From Variovorax sp. PAMC26660 (GTDB lineage Bacteria > Pseudomonadota > Gammaproteobacteria > Burkholderiales > Burkholderiaceae_C): a stretch of 64,000 nucleotides of DNA. Below the pieces are notes generated by a model. That model did no database searches, was not told the DNA's origin, and saw only the letters and a list, made by a program, of their open reading frames with translations. How positions within the stretch are numbered: the stretch's first letter is position 1; every line of letters starts with the position of its first letter. The stretch lies in assembly GCF_014302995.1 (NCBI RefSeq), contig NZ_CP060295.1, forward strand, positions 806,001 to 870,000, given 5' to 3'. Position numbers and translations under genes: made by a program. Of the stretch, positions 40,982 to 50,661 are shown piece after piece.

Positions 40982-41433
40982 GCAGCAAGCTACCCCTGGA
41001 CATGCTGATCGACCTGGCGAAGAACCAGACCGACGATGCCGCGCGCCGGCTGGGCGCGCTGCAAAGCGCCCACCTGAGCGCCCGGCAGAAGCTCGACCTG
41101 CTGCTGCAGTACCGCCAGGACTATCACGACCAGCTCGACGCGCTGATGCGCGGCGGCCTGCCGTCCTCGCAATGGCGCAACTACCGCAACTTCCTCGGCA
41201 CGCTGGACGGCGCCATCGAGCAGCAGCGCGCCATTGCCACCCAGACCGAAACCCGGCTCGACCGTGGCCGCACCGACTGGCAGCAGGAAAAGCGCCGCCT
41301 CAATTCCTTCGACACCCTCGCCGAGCGCGTGCGCATGCAGGAGCTGATGGTCCAGGCCAAGCGCGAGCAGCGCGACAGCGACGAGCGCTCCGCCCGCAAG
41401 TTCTTCGACCGGGCCTCGCACCCGACCCTCTGA
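40978..41433 (+). CDS. fliJ: flagellar export stalk protein FliJ
   Basis: A 151-residue coiled-coil protein, rich in Arg, Gln and Leu, that forms the FliI stalk and chaperone-recycling factor. Its position between fliI and fliK, the heptad pattern ([32 protein letters not shown]) and length agree with FliJ. Its ATG overlaps the fliI stop by 4 bases. Confidence 0.93.
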   Translation: MSSKLPLDMLIDLAKNQTDDAARRLGALQSAHLSARQKLDLLLQYRQDYHDQLDALMRGGLPSSQWRNYRNFLGTLDGAIEQQRAIATQTETRLDRGRTDWQQEKRRLNSFDTLAERVRMQELMVQAKREQRDSDERSARKFFDRASHPTL

Positions 41434-41449
41434 ATTCCCAGGAATCGAC

Positions 41450-42859
41450 ATGCCTCCCATGATCACGCCCTCCGTCACTCCCAACGCCTCCGGCCAGCCG
41501 GTGTCGCAGGGCGGCACGCGCAGCCGCAACGCCGACGAGGCGCAGGGCCGCAGCTTCGGCGCCGCGCTCGACCGCTCGCGCAACGGCAACACCGCGAAGG
41601 CACAGGACGGGAGCACCGATGTCGCCACCATCGAACGCAAGCCGCTGCGCAAGCCGGAGCCGGCCGAGGACACGAAAGACGCGCTGCCGCCCGACCCGAA
41701 CCTCGCCTTCCTGGCCACCGCCCACACGCCGCTGCATGCGCTGACCCTCGCCGGGCGCACCGCCGCGCAGGACGGCCGCACGTCGGACGCACCCGGCGTG
41801 CCGGTGGCCGCCGGCGTGGCAGCAGACATTCCCGTGGACACCGCCGTGCAGGACGCGCAGGCGAAAACCCCGCCTGGCACGATGCTGGTCGGCGCCGACA
41901 CGCAGGCCACGCCCGAGGCCGCCTTCGCAGCCAAGGACGTTGCTACCGAAAAGGCTGCTGCACCCGTCGCCCAGAAAGCGCCGCCCGATACCGACGCTGC
42001 GCCGGTCGCACCGCCCGCCTCGCTGCAGGACCTCGCCCGCGCCGCCGTGGCCGCGCAGACGGTGGCCGTCGGCAACGCGAAGCCTGCCTCCACGCCTGCC
42101 GGCGCTCCCGTCGGCACGGCCGCATCGGGCCGCGCCGGCGCAAGCCGCACCGCCATGAGCGCGACCACCGCCGAGCAGTTGGCGGCTGCCACGCAGCCCA
42201 AGGCTGCCGAAGAAGCGAAGTCCGTGGTCGCACCCACGGCCGCCGTGCTGGCTGCCGCAAGCGGTGACCACACGGATGCCACCGCGACCGCAACCCCCGT
42301 CGCGCTGCAACAACCCGCCGCCGTCACGACGTCGAGCGAACGCGCGGCCGACGCCTCCGCCACGCGCGGCCCCCTGCACACCATCGCACCCGAAGTCGGC
42401 AGCGACAAGTGGGCACCGGCCCTCGGCCAGCAGCTCGCGCGCATGAGCGTCAGCGGCACGCACACGGCAGAGCTGAACCTCAACCCCGCCGGCCTCGGCC
42501 CGCTGAAGGTCACGCTGTCGATGGGCGAGAACCAGGCACAGGCCATGTTCGTGTCGGCCCATGAAAGCGTGCGCAAGGCCATCGAAGCCGCGCTGCCGCA
42601 GTTGCGCACCAGCCTGTCGGAGCAAGGCATCACGCTGGGCCAGGCCTCGGTCGGCGCGGAAACCCGCCAGCCCTTCGGGCAGGACGCAGCGTTCGCGCAG
42701 CAGCAGCAACAACAGCAGCAGAACGCCGCGCGGCAACAGCAAGGCCCCGCCTACCCCGGTGCCGGCCGCATTGCTGCCAGCACGCCGGCCGCGCCTGTCG
42801 CCGCCGCACGCACCAGCCTTCCCGGCAACGCGGCCCCAGGAGTCGACACCTTCGCCTGA
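41450..42859 (+). CDS. fliK: flagellar hook-length control protein FliK
   Basis: A 469-residue exported ruler. The long Ala/Pro/Thr-rich N-terminal part is variable. The C-terminal domain (about 325-410) carries MSVSGTHTAELNLNPAGLGPLKVTLSMGENQAQAMFVSAHESVRKAIEAALPQLR, the FliK domain that signals to FlhB. A poly-Gln tract follows. It occupies the canonical fliK place between fliJ and fliL; a second FliK-like gene is at 29418-30728. Confidence 0.94.
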   Translation: MPPMITPSVTPNASGQPVSQGGTRSRNADEAQGRSFGAALDRSRNGNTAKAQDGSTDVATIERKPLRKPEPAEDTKDALPPDPNLAFLATAHTPLHALTLAGRTAAQDGRTSDAPGVPVAAGVAADIPVDTAVQDAQAKTPPGTMLVGADTQATPEAAFAAKDVATEKAAAPVAQKAPPDTDAAPVAPPASLQDLARAAVAAQTVAVGNAKPASTPAGAPVGTAASGRAGASRTAMSATTAEQLAAATQPKAAEEAKSVVAPTAAVLAAASGDHTDATATATPVALQQPAAVTTSSERAADASATRGPLHTIAPEVGSDKWAPALGQQLARMSVSGTHTAELNLNPAGLGPLKVTLSMGENQAQAMFVSAHESVRKAIEAALPQLRTSLSEQGITLGQASVGAETRQPFGQDAAFAQQQQQQQQNAARQQQGPAYPGAGRIAASTPAAPVAAARTSLPGNAAPGVDTFA

Positions 42860-43010
42860 GGCCCGCGCCCCCTCGCCTCCCCGCCCTGATGGCGCCCCCT
42901 CCGGGGCGCCCGGCAATGAACGGATATGAAACGCCTTTGTGCGCTTGTTCGGCCGTTCATTCGCGGGGGACTTCGCAAAGAATAGATCGGACACGTCAAC
43001 CCGCTTCACC

Positions 43011-43529
43011 ATGGCTTCTTCCTCTCCAGTTGCAACCGCCGCCGCCCCTCTTTCGGCCGGGTCATCGGCCCCACGCCGCTCCTCGAAGCTGCTGATCGGA
43101 CTCGTGATCGCCGTCGGCATCGCCGCCGCCTGCGCGGCCGCCTACGTCTTCGTTCCCCGCCTGATGGGCGCGGTCGCCACCCCCACGGAAACGGCCAAGG
43201 CACCCACGCCCGAAAAGCCGATCTTCGTGATGCTGGACCCGCTGACCGTCAACCTCCAGTCCGAAGGCCGCTCGCGCTTTCTGCAGATCGGCATGGCGCT
43301 GAAGGTGCGCGACGAGGCGGCCAAGGCGCAGATCGTCGAGTTCATGCCCGAGCTGCGCAGCCGCTTGCTGGTGCTGCTGTCGAACCGCCCGCCCGAGTCG
43401 CTGGTCACGTCGGACGACAAGGCCAAGCTGGCCGAGGAAATCCGCAAGGCCCTGAACGCGCCGCTGGCCAGCGGCATGCCCGAGCTGGGCATCTTCAGCG
43501 TTTCCTTCAGCACCTTCGTCGTGCAGTGA
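43011..43529 (+). CDS. fliL: flagellar basal body-associated protein FliL
   Basis: A 172-residue single-pass membrane protein with a membrane segment at about 24-46 (LLIGLVIAVGIAAACAAAYVFV) and a periplasmic stator-associated domain (FVMLDPLTVNLQSEGRSRFLQIGMALKVRDEAA). The start MASSSPVATA (43011) gives a normal cytoplasmic tail. A 151-base gap from fliK is the longest within the operon. Confidence 0.95.
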   Translation: MASSSPVATAAAPLSAGSSAPRRSSKLLIGLVIAVGIAAACAAAYVFVPRLMGAVATPTETAKAPTPEKPIFVMLDPLTVNLQSEGRSRFLQIGMALKVRDEAAKAQIVEFMPELRSRLLVLLSNRPPESLVTSDDKAKLAEEIRKALNAPLASGMPELGIFSVSFSTFVVQ

Positions 43530-43553
43530 CACCCTTCCCCAGACAAGCGACCC

Positions 43554-44555
43554 ATGGCGTATGAACAGGTGCTTTCCCAGGACGAGGTCGATGCGCTCTT
43601 GCAAGGCGTCACCGGCGGCGACCTCGACCAGGCGGCCTCCCCGCCACCACCGCCCGACGGCTTGCCGGCCTACGACCTCGGCGCGCCCGACCGCGTGGTG
43701 CGCAACCGCATGCACACGCTGGAGGTCATCAACGACCGCTTTGCGCGTGGCCTGCGCAGCGCGCTGCTGAACTTCATGCGGCGCAGCCCCGACATCTCGG
43801 TGGGGCCGGTGCAGATCCAGCAGTACGGCGAGTTCGTGCGGCACCTTCCGGTGCCCGCGAACATCAACATGATCCACATGAAGCCGCTGCGCGGCACCGC
43901 CCTCTTCGTGTTCGACCCGAAGCTGGTGTTCCTGGTGGTGGACAACCTGTTCGGCAGCGACGGCCGCTACCACGTGCGCGTGGAAGGCCGCGACTTCACG
44001 CGCACCGAGCAGCGCATCATCAAGCGCCTGCTCGACCTGTCGCTGCAGTGCTATGGCGATGCCTGGCAGCCGGTGTTTCCGCTGGACTTCGACTACGTGC
44101 GCGCCGAGATGCACGGCAAGCTCGCCAACATCGTGGCGCCCAACGAGGTGGTGATCAACACCACGCTGCAGATCGAGTTCGGCCCGGTGGGCGGCTTCCT
44201 GCACGTGTGCATTCCCTACTCGATGATCGAGCCCATCCGCGACCTGCTGTCCAACCCGATCCAGGACGAGGTCGAGGTCGACAAGCGCTGGGTCACGCAG
44301 ATGTCGCGCCAGATGCAGAGCGCCGACGTCGAGCTGACCGCCGACTTCGTGACCATGCCCTCCACGCTGGGCGAAGTGATGAAGCTGCAGATCGGCGACG
44401 TGCTCCCCATCGAGCTGCCGGCGACGGTCGTTGCCAAGGTCGGCGGCGTGCCGGTGATGGAGTGCGGCTACGGCACCTCCAACGAGCGCTACGCCCTGCG
44501 CGTGCAACACATGATCTCCCACCAAGACAGCGATTTGAAGAACGACCATGACTGA
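43554..44555 (+). CDS. fliM: flagellar motor switch protein FliM
   Basis: A 333-residue C-ring protein. The N-terminal CheY-P-binding peptide is present (LSQDEVDALLQG), then the FliG-binding middle domain and the C-terminal SpoA domain (GEVMKLQIGDVLPIELP). ATG 43554 is 25 bases after fliL. The last 8 bases overlap fliN. Confidence 0.98.
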   Translation: MAYEQVLSQDEVDALLQGVTGGDLDQAASPPPPPDGLPAYDLGAPDRVVRNRMHTLEVINDRFARGLRSALLNFMRRSPDISVGPVQIQQYGEFVRHLPVPANINMIHMKPLRGTALFVFDPKLVFLVVDNLFGSDGRYHVRVEGRDFTRTEQRIIKRLLDLSLQCYGDAWQPVFPLDFDYVRAEMHGKLANIVAPNEVVINTTLQIEFGPVGGFLHVCIPYSMIEPIRDLLSNPIQDEVEVDKRWVTQMSRQMQSADVELTADFVTMPSTLGEVMKLQIGDVLPIELPATVVAKVGGVPVMECGYGTSNERYALRVQHMISHQDSDLKNDHD

Positions 44556-44988
44556 CAACACCCCTGCCGCCAGCGACGCGGACGACTGGGCCAGCGCGCT
44601 GGCCGAGCAGACCGCGGCCACCGCGCCGACGCCGGCTCCCGAACCCGCCGTGGCCCCGGCCACCGCGCAGGTCTTCCAGCAGATCCTGGACACGCCGATC
44701 GCGCCCTCCAGCAGCTCGACGCCCGTGGACATTGCCCGCGTGCTCGACGTGCCGGTGCAGCTCACGGCCGAGATCGGTCGCACACGCATCACCATCAAGA
44801 GCCTGCTGCAACTGTCGCAGGGCTCGGTGGTGGAACTGGACGGCCTGGCCGGCCAGCCGCTGGACGTGCTGATCAACGGCTACCTGATCGCGCAGGGCGA
44901 AGTGGTGGTGGTGAACGAGAAGTACGGCATTCGCTTGACCGACATCGTCACGCCCTCCGAGCGCATGCAGAAGCTCGCGCGCACATGA
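44548..44988 (+). CDS. fliN: flagellar motor switch protein FliN
   Basis: A 146-residue C-ring protein. The N-terminal 55 residues are Ala/Pro-rich linker; the SpoA domain ([63 protein letters not shown]) is highly conserved. It overlaps fliM by 8 and fliO by 4 bases. Confidence 0.98.
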   Translation: MTDNTPAASDADDWASALAEQTAATAPTPAPEPAVAPATAQVFQQILDTPIAPSSSSTPVDIARVLDVPVQLTAEIGRTRITIKSLLQLSQGSVVELDGLAGQPLDVLINGYLIAQGEVVVVNEKYGIRLTDIVTPSERMQKLART

Positions 44989-45482
44989 ACCTGGCGCGAC
45001 GCCACCTGACGCGGGCCGCATCCGTCGTTGCGCGGGGGGCGGCGTTGCTGGCCCTCGGCACACGGGCAGTTCACGCGGCCCTGCCCACGGTGCCGACACC
45101 GGTGCACGAGGCCGCACCGGTCGCGACCGGCGGCGCGGGCCTGCTGCAGGCCGGCTTCGGCATGGCTGCGGTGGTGGGCCTGATCTTCCTGTGCGCCTGG
45201 CTCGCGCGGCGCTTCGGCCTTCAGCGGATGGGCGGCAGCCAGGTGGTGAAGGTGGTTTCCAGCGCCATGGTCGGCCAGCGCGAACGCGTGGTCGTGGTGG
45301 AAGTGGGCGGCCAATGGCTGGTGCTCGGCGTCACCAGCAGCCAGGTCAACACGCTGCACACCCTGCCGGCCCAGGCGCATTCGACGCCTGCCCACACGCA
45401 GGCCACCCCGCGCGGTGCGGTCGAACTCTTTTCCCAGAAGCTGCGCGAATCCCTCTCGGGCAAGGCGCGCACCGCCCCATGA
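44985..45482 (+). CDS. fliO: flagellar export assembly protein FliO
   Basis: A 165-residue membrane protein between fliN and fliP. An N-terminal signal-like segment ([21 protein letters not shown]) precedes the single conserved membrane helix ([22 protein letters not shown]) and a cytoplasmic domain ([41 protein letters not shown]). FliO helps FliP-FliR assembly. Overlaps of 4 bases on both sides couple its translation. Confidence 0.93.
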   Translation: MNLARRHLTRAASVVARGAALLALGTRAVHAALPTVPTPVHEAAPVATGGAGLLQAGFGMAAVVGLIFLCAWLARRFGLQRMGGSQVVKVVSSAMVGQRERVVVVEVGGQWLVLGVTSSQVNTLHTLPAQAHSTPAHTQATPRGAVELFSQKLRESLSGKARTAP

Positions 45483-46237
45483 CGCATCCTGCCTTGCGCC
45501 GCGGCCTGCGCGTCGCGCTGTTGCTGCTCGCCGCCACATTGCCCGCCGCCGCCTGGACCCAGGGGCTGCCCGGCATCACCAGCACACCCGGCCCCGGCGG
45601 CAGCCAGACCTGGTCGCTGAGCGTGCAGACCATGGTGTTGCTGACCTCGCTCACCTTCCTGCCCGCGCTGCTGCTGTCGATGACCAGCTTCACGCGCATC
45701 CTGATCGTGCTGGGCCTGCTGCGCACCGCCATCGGCACGCAGACCTCGCCGCCCAACCAGATATTGGTGGGGCTGTCGCTGTTCCTGACCTTCTTCGTGA
45801 TGTCGCCGGTGTTCGACAAGGTCTACACCGACGCCTACGTGCCCTTCTCCGAAAACAAGCTCAGTGCCGACAAGGCACTGGAGCGCGGCATTGCGCCCTT
45901 CAAGACCTTCATGCTCAAGCAGACCCGCGAGACCGACCTGGCGCTGTTCGCCCGGCTCGCCAAGGTGCCCGACATGCAGGGCCCTGAAGAAGTACCGCTG
46001 CGCATATTGCTGCCGTCCTTCGTCATCAGCGAGCTGAAGACGGCGTTCCAGATCGGCTTCACCATCTTCATTCCCTTCCTCATCATCGACCTCGTGGTGG
46101 CGAGCGTGCTGATGTCGATGGGCATGATGATGGTGCCGCCCGCGTCCATTGCGCTGCCCTTCAAGCTGATGCTGTTCGTGCTGGCCGATGGCTGGCAACT
46201 GCTCATCGGCGCGCTGACGCAGAGCTTCTACCTTTAG
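45479..46237 (+). CDS. fliP: flagellar export gate protein FliP
   Basis: A 252-residue export-gate pore subunit with a cleavable signal peptide ([16 protein letters not shown]). Conserved motifs are [86 protein letters not shown] and the C-terminal [20 protein letters not shown] 45479 overlaps the fliO stop by 4 bases; the longer frame upstream is a shadow of fliO. Confidence 0.97.
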   Translation: MTHPALRRGLRVALLLLAATLPAAAWTQGLPGITSTPGPGGSQTWSLSVQTMVLLTSLTFLPALLLSMTSFTRILIVLGLLRTAIGTQTSPPNQILVGLSLFLTFFVMSPVFDKVYTDAYVPFSENKLSADKALERGIAPFKTFMLKQTRETDLALFARLAKVPDMQGPEEVPLRILLPSFVISELKTAFQIGFTIFIPFLIIDLVVASVLMSMGMMMVPPASIALPFKLMLFVLADGWQLLIGALTQSFYL

Positions 46238-46247
46238 GCATGCACAG

Positions 46248-46517
46248 ATGACTCCCGAATCCGTCATGACCATGGGCCACCGGGCCATGGAAATCTCGCT
46301 GCTGCTGGGCGCGCCGCTGCTGCTGGTGGCGCTGATCATCGGCCTGATCGTCAGCATCTTCCAGGCGGCCACGCAGATCAACGAAGCCACGCTGTCCTTC
46401 ATTCCCAAGCTGCTCGCGGTGTTCGCCACGCTGGTGGTGGCCGGCCCCTGGATGCTCGACCGCATGCTCGACTACATGCGCGCACTGTTCGCCGGCATCC
46501 CGCAGATGCTGGCGTGA
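46248..46517 (+). CDS. fliQ: flagellar export gate protein FliQ
   Basis: An 89-residue protein with two membrane helices (LLLGAPLLLVALIIGLIVSIFQAATQINE and PKLLAVFATLVVAGPWML), the FliQ hallmark. It lies 10 bases after fliP and overlaps fliR, whose start is GTGA. Confidence 0.97.
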   Translation: MTPESVMTMGHRAMEISLLLGAPLLLVALIIGLIVSIFQAATQINEATLSFIPKLLAVFATLVVAGPWMLDRMLDYMRALFAGIPQMLA

Positions 46518-47311
46518 CGCCTTCGATCTTTTCCGTCACCTCGGGCCAGCTCGAAGCCTGGACGGTGGCCTTCCTGTGGCCGTTCATTCGCATGCTGGCC
46601 CTGGTCAGCACGGCGCCGGTGTTCGGGGAACCGTGGGCGCCACGGCAGGTCAAGGTGGGCATTGCCGCCATGCTGGCGCTGGTGATCTCGCCCACCATCG
46701 GGCCGTTTCCCGCAGTGCCCGTGGTGTCGGCCGGCGGCTTCTGGATCATCATCCAGCAGGTGCTGATCGGCGCGGCCATGGGTTTTTCGATGCGGCTGAT
46801 TTTCACGGCCGTGCTGGCAGCGGGCGAATACATCGGCCTGCAGATGGGCTTGTCTTTCGCATCCTTCTTCGACCCGATGAGCCACGGCAGCACGATGGTG
46901 GTGTCGCGGCTGCTGAACATGCTGGCCATGCTGATCTTTCTTGCGCTCGACGGACACCTGCTGATGGTGAACGCGCTGGCCCAGAGCTTTCACACACTGC
47001 CCATTGCCGATGGGCCCTGGGTGGCCGGCGGCTGGATGTTCCTGGTGCTGGCCGCTGGCGACATTTTCACGAGCGGACTGCTGCTGGCGCTGCCGCTCGT
47101 CACCGCGCTGCTGACGCTCAACCTCGCCATGGGCATCCTGAACCGCGCCTCGCCGCAGTTCAGCATCTTCGCGGTGGGCTTCCCACTCACGCTGCTGGCC
47201 GGCATCGTGATGCTGCAACTGCTGATGCCCAACCTGGGCGCTTTTCTCGAACCCCGCTTTGCGGAATCGCTGGCGAACATGCTGCGCTTCACGCAAGGGC
47301 TGCGGCCGTAG
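46514..47311 (+). CDS. fliR: flagellar export gate protein FliR
   Basis: A 265-residue membrane protein with about six helices that completes the FliPQR pore. It starts at GTG 46514 (TPSIFSVTSGQLEAWTVAFLWPFIRMLALVSTAPVF); GEYIGLQMGLSFASFFDP is a conserved region. It is the last gene of the plus-strand operon and converges on flgL with a gap of 25 bases. Confidence 0.97.
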   Translation: MTPSIFSVTSGQLEAWTVAFLWPFIRMLALVSTAPVFGEPWAPRQVKVGIAAMLALVISPTIGPFPAVPVVSAGGFWIIIQQVLIGAAMGFSMRLIFTAVLAAGEYIGLQMGLSFASFFDPMSHGSTMVVSRLLNMLAMLIFLALDGHLLMVNALAQSFHTLPIADGPWVAGGWMFLVLAAGDIFTSGLLLALPLVTALLTLNLAMGILNRASPQFSIFAVGFPLTLLAGIVMLQLLMPNLGAFLEPRFAESLANMLRFTQGLRP

Positions 47312-47336
47312 CGCACAGTCCTTGCGAGGCGGGTCA

Positions 47337-48551
47337 TCAGCCCAGGTAGTTGAAGAGCGAGATGCTGTTGAGCCGCGCAAACGTCATCTGCGTGGCCTGC
47401 AGCGACGACTGGCGCTGGTAGAACTCAGCGATCGCGCTGTACGGGTCCAGGTCCTCGATGCTCGACAGGTAGCTTTCTTCCTGCAGCTTGCGCGCGGAAC
47501 CGCCGGTGTCGAGCGCATCGATCTCGTTCTGGCGCGAGCCCACCGACGACAGCACCGTCAGCACGTTGTCGTGCGCGTTCGTGACCTTCACGTTGGCGGT
47601 GCTCAATGCGTTGAGCAACTGCGCCTGTGCCGCCGGGCCGCCGCCGGTCAGCGGCGTGCGCAGTGCGCTCACCAGTTGCCCGATGGCCGCGAAGATATCG
47701 GTGCCGGCGTTCTTCGCGGCCGACACGTCGAAGGTGTCGCCGTCTGCCGGTGCGCCACTGATCTTCAGTTGCACGCCGCCGAATGAAATCGGCGTGTCCG
47801 GCGAGAAGGGGCCGCTGGCCGCCACCACGGGTGGCGTGTCCTTGGTCGTGACCGTGTAGTTGCCGCTGTTGAAGCTGATGGTGAAGTCTTTCCCGTAGCC
47901 CGGCGTGGTGGCGCTCGTGACGGCGATCGGGCCGAAGACGCCGGTGCCGATGTTGCTTGCCGCGCCCGAGGTCACATAGCCCGCGCCGCCCTGCACCGAC
48001 TGGAAGATCGACCGGCCGTCGTCCGCGGTCGCCAACTGGCGCGCCACGTCGATCTGCATCAGCCGCTGGCCCTGGTCGCCCACGTACTGCACGCCGCCAC
48101 CGGGGCCGGCCACGAAAGGCGGGCTGCCGCTCTTGAAGCCGGCAAACAGAAACTGCCCGTTGCCGTCGTCGGAGTTGGCCACGCCCACGAGCTGGTCGAG
48201 GTTGTTCTGGATGGTGGTGGCGAGCGAGCCGCGGTCGGCGTCCGACAGCGTGCCGCTGCCCGCCGCCACCGTCAGCGTCTTGATGTTCTGCAGGATCGAG
48301 GTCACCGAGTTGAGCGCGTTCTCTTCGGTCGACAGCGACAGCGCCGCGCGCTGGCGGCTGGTGGCGTACTGCGAAATCTCGGAGAGCGTCTGGCTCACGC
48401 CGAGCGCGCGGGCCGCACCGACCGGGTCGTCGCCCGCCGTGAGGAACTTGGAGTTGGTCGCCAGTTGCTGCTGGACCTTGAACAGCTTTTGCTGTTGCGC
48501 GCCCATGGCATTGACGTTCTGCTCGTAGAAGGATTGGGTGCTGATGCGCAT
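47337..48551 (-). CDS. flgL: flagellar hook-filament junction protein FlgL
   Basis: A 404-residue hook-associated protein 3. The flagellin-like N-terminus (MRISTQSFYEQNVNAMGAQQQKLFKVQQQLATNSKFLTAGDDPVGAARALGVSQTL) and C-terminal helix (SSIEDLDPYSAIAEFYQRQSSLQATQMTFARLNSISLFNYL) are typical. It lies 31 bases after flgK and is probably transcribed from the same sigma-28 promoter at 50604-50630. Confidence 0.96.
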   Translation of the reverse strand: MRISTQSFYEQNVNAMGAQQQKLFKVQQQLATNSKFLTAGDDPVGAARALGVSQTLSEISQYATSRQRAALSLSTEENALNSVTSILQNIKTLTVAAGSGTLSDADRGSLATTIQNNLDQLVGVANSDDGNGQFLFAGFKSGSPPFVAGPGGGVQYVGDQGQRLMQIDVARQLATADDGRSIFQSVQGGAGYVTSGAASNIGTGVFGPIAVTSATTPGYGKDFTISFNSGNYTVTTKDTPPVVAASGPFSPDTPISFGGVQLKISGAPADGDTFDVSAAKNAGTDIFAAIGQLVSALRTPLTGGGPAAQAQLLNALSTANVKVTNAHDNVLTVLSSVGSRQNEIDALDTGGSARKLQEESYLSSIEDLDPYSAIAEFYQRQSSLQATQMTFARLNSISLFNYLG

Positions 48552-48582
48552 CGCGGTTCCTGAAATCTGTGCGTGGTGGGGG

Positions 48583-50544
48583 TCAGCCGTGGATGCCGAG
48601 GATCGTGTCGAACATGGTCGACGCGGTCTGGATCACCTTGGCGTTGGCCTGGTACATCTGCTGGAACATCAGCAGGTTGGCGGTTTCCTCGTCCTGGTTG
48701 ACACCGGAAATCGCCTGCTGGCTGGCCTTGATCTGGCCGGTCACGCTGTCCTGCGTGGCGCTGGCGACCTTGACCGCCATCGCCCGGTTGCCGACTTCGC
48801 TGACCAGTTGCGAGTAGGCGCCGCTGAAGGTCGCCGTGCCGTTGGCCATCGTGGTCTTGCGCTGCAGCGCGCCCAGCAGCAAGGCATTGCTTCCGTCGGA
48901 CACACCCGAGGTGTTCTTGTTGATGGTGAAGGTGTCGCCCTGCGCGGGCGTGCCGGTCATGCCGACGGTGATGCCGTCGAAGCTCATCTTGGCGCCGGCC
49001 GTGTAGGGCACGGGCGTGCCGGCCGGGTAGCTGGTGCTGGCGCCGTTGGCCAGCGTGACCGTGACCGCCGACGTGGCCGGGAAGCCCGACAGCGTGCCGG
49101 TGGCCGCGTTGAAGCTCAGCGTGACCGGCCCGGCCAGCGGCGTGCCCGGATAGGACGCATCGACCGTGGCCGCGCCCAGCGCGCCGCTGCCCTTGTTGCC
49201 CGCGGTGTTGCCCGTGACGATGGGCGATGCGGCGGCCACCTTGGCCGGGTCGCGCACCAGCACGTCGAGATCGCGTGCGCCGGTGCGCGTGGGCTGCACC
49301 AGGAACGAATCGCCGGCCTGCGCCGTGCCGCTGGCGGCGGTGAGGCTCACGCCGTCGAAGGTGATCGGGAAGGTGGTGAAGCTGCCCATCGACGTCTTGT
49401 CGGACAGCCGCGTGACCGAATAGGTCAGCGTGCCCGCCACGTCGGTCACGCTCACGTTGTAGTCGCTGGTCGTGAGCTTCGATGCGTCGGACAGGGTGGC
49501 GCCCAATTCGAGGTTGCCCGCGTTGCCGGCGTTGGCGATTGCGCCCGGCACGGCCTGGGTGAAGAAGTTCGTGCCGAGTGCGCCGTTCAGGTCCACGCCC
49601 AGCTTGTGCTGCGCATTGACCGCGTCGGCCACCGACATCGCGAGCCGGCCGATGGCGTTCTGCGTGGGAATGAGCGTGTCCTGGCGGAAGGCCATCAGGC
49701 CGCCGAGCACGCCGCCCTTGATGGTGCTGTCGTCCAGCTCGCTGGTGTTGCCGGCAAAGCCCGAGAGCGCGACCACCTTGCGGGTCGGGTCGGCCGCCGA
49801 CGGCACCGCCGCCATCTTCGCGGCGTAGTCGCCCACCACCAGTGACTGGCCGGTGGCGATGAACACGTTGTACTTGCCGTTGTCCTGCTGCAGCACCTTC
49901 ACGTCCACCACCTGGCTGAGCTGGCTCACGAGCTGGTCGCGCTGGTCGAGCAGGTCGTTCGGCGGCTGGCCGCCGGCCATCGCGCTGATCTGGCTGATCT
50001 GCTGGTTGAGGCTGGCGATCTTGGTCGCGTAGGTGTTGATCTGGTCCACGCTGCCGGTGATCTGCTCGTTGACCGAGCTGTTCAGGTCCGACAGGTACTG
50101 GTCGGTCGCGCGGAACTTGCTCGCCAGTGCCTGCGCGGAGCTGATCATCTGCTGGCGCGCGGCCGGGTCGGCCGGCGTGTTGGCCACGCCCTGAATGCTG
50201 GTGAAGAAGCTCTGCATCAGCGGAGCGATGCCCGAGGTCTTGTCGGCCAACAGCGTGTCTATGCGGTTGATCTGCGTGCCGTTGGTGGCCAGCGCGGCCG
50301 AAGCCGATTGCGCGGTCGCGAGCTGCGCGGTCAGGTAGCGGTCGTAGCTGCGCGACACGGTGAGCACGTTGGCGCCCGAGCCGATGAAGCCCGAGCCGCT
50401 CGAAATGCCACCGGCCGAGGCGATCTCGGCCACCTGGCGGCTGTAGCCCGCCGTGTACACGTTGGCGGTGTTGTGGGCCGTGGTCATCAGCGCGGTGCGG
50501 GCGACGCCGAGGCCACTCAGACCCGTGTAGAACATGCTGGACAT
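48583..50544 (-). CDS. flgK: flagellar hook-filament junction protein FlgK
   Basis: A 653-residue hook-associated protein 1. The N-terminus MSSMFYTGLSGLGVARTALMTTAHNTANVYTAGYSRQVAEIA matches the rod/hook family motif, and the C-terminus (GVNQDEETANLLMFQQMYQANAKVIQTASTMFDTILGIHG) is conserved. It is longer than the enterobacterial protein (about 550 residues) because of a Thr/Gly-rich middle domain. A sigma-28-like promoter lies just upstream. Confidence 0.97.
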   Translation of the reverse strand: MSSMFYTGLSGLGVARTALMTTAHNTANVYTAGYSRQVAEIASAGGISSGSGFIGSGANVLTVSRSYDRYLTAQLATAQSASAALATNGTQINRIDTLLADKTSGIAPLMQSFFTSIQGVANTPADPAARQQMISSAQALASKFRATDQYLSDLNSSVNEQITGSVDQINTYATKIASLNQQISQISAMAGGQPPNDLLDQRDQLVSQLSQVVDVKVLQQDNGKYNVFIATGQSLVVGDYAAKMAAVPSAADPTRKVVALSGFAGNTSELDDSTIKGGVLGGLMAFRQDTLIPTQNAIGRLAMSVADAVNAQHKLGVDLNGALGTNFFTQAVPGAIANAGNAGNLELGATLSDASKLTTSDYNVSVTDVAGTLTYSVTRLSDKTSMGSFTTFPITFDGVSLTAASGTAQAGDSFLVQPTRTGARDLDVLVRDPAKVAAASPIVTGNTAGNKGSGALGAATVDASYPGTPLAGPVTLSFNAATGTLSGFPATSAVTVTLANGASTSYPAGTPVPYTAGAKMSFDGITVGMTGTPAQGDTFTINKNTSGVSDGSNALLLGALQRKTTMANGTATFSGAYSQLVSEVGNRAMAVKVASATQDSVTGQIKASQQAISGVNQDEETANLLMFQQMYQANAKVIQTASTMFDTILGIHG

Positions 50545-50603
50545 AAGGCTTTACCTGTCAATGGAGTGATGGTGCTGGCATCGCGAACGATGCCTCTGGG
50601 TAT

Positions 50604-50630
50604 CTATCGGCAGCGCGGGCCAAAACTTGA
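50604..50630 (-). promoter_or_regulatory. sigma-28-like promoter of flgKL
   Basis: Minus strand TCAA (50630-50627), 15-base spacer, GCCGATAG (50611-50604). It differs from the fliC promoter by one base in each element and lies about 60 bases before the flgK start. Confidence 0.65.
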
Positions 50631-50661
50631 GGGCCGGTTTGGCGCATGCCGGTTTTCTTGA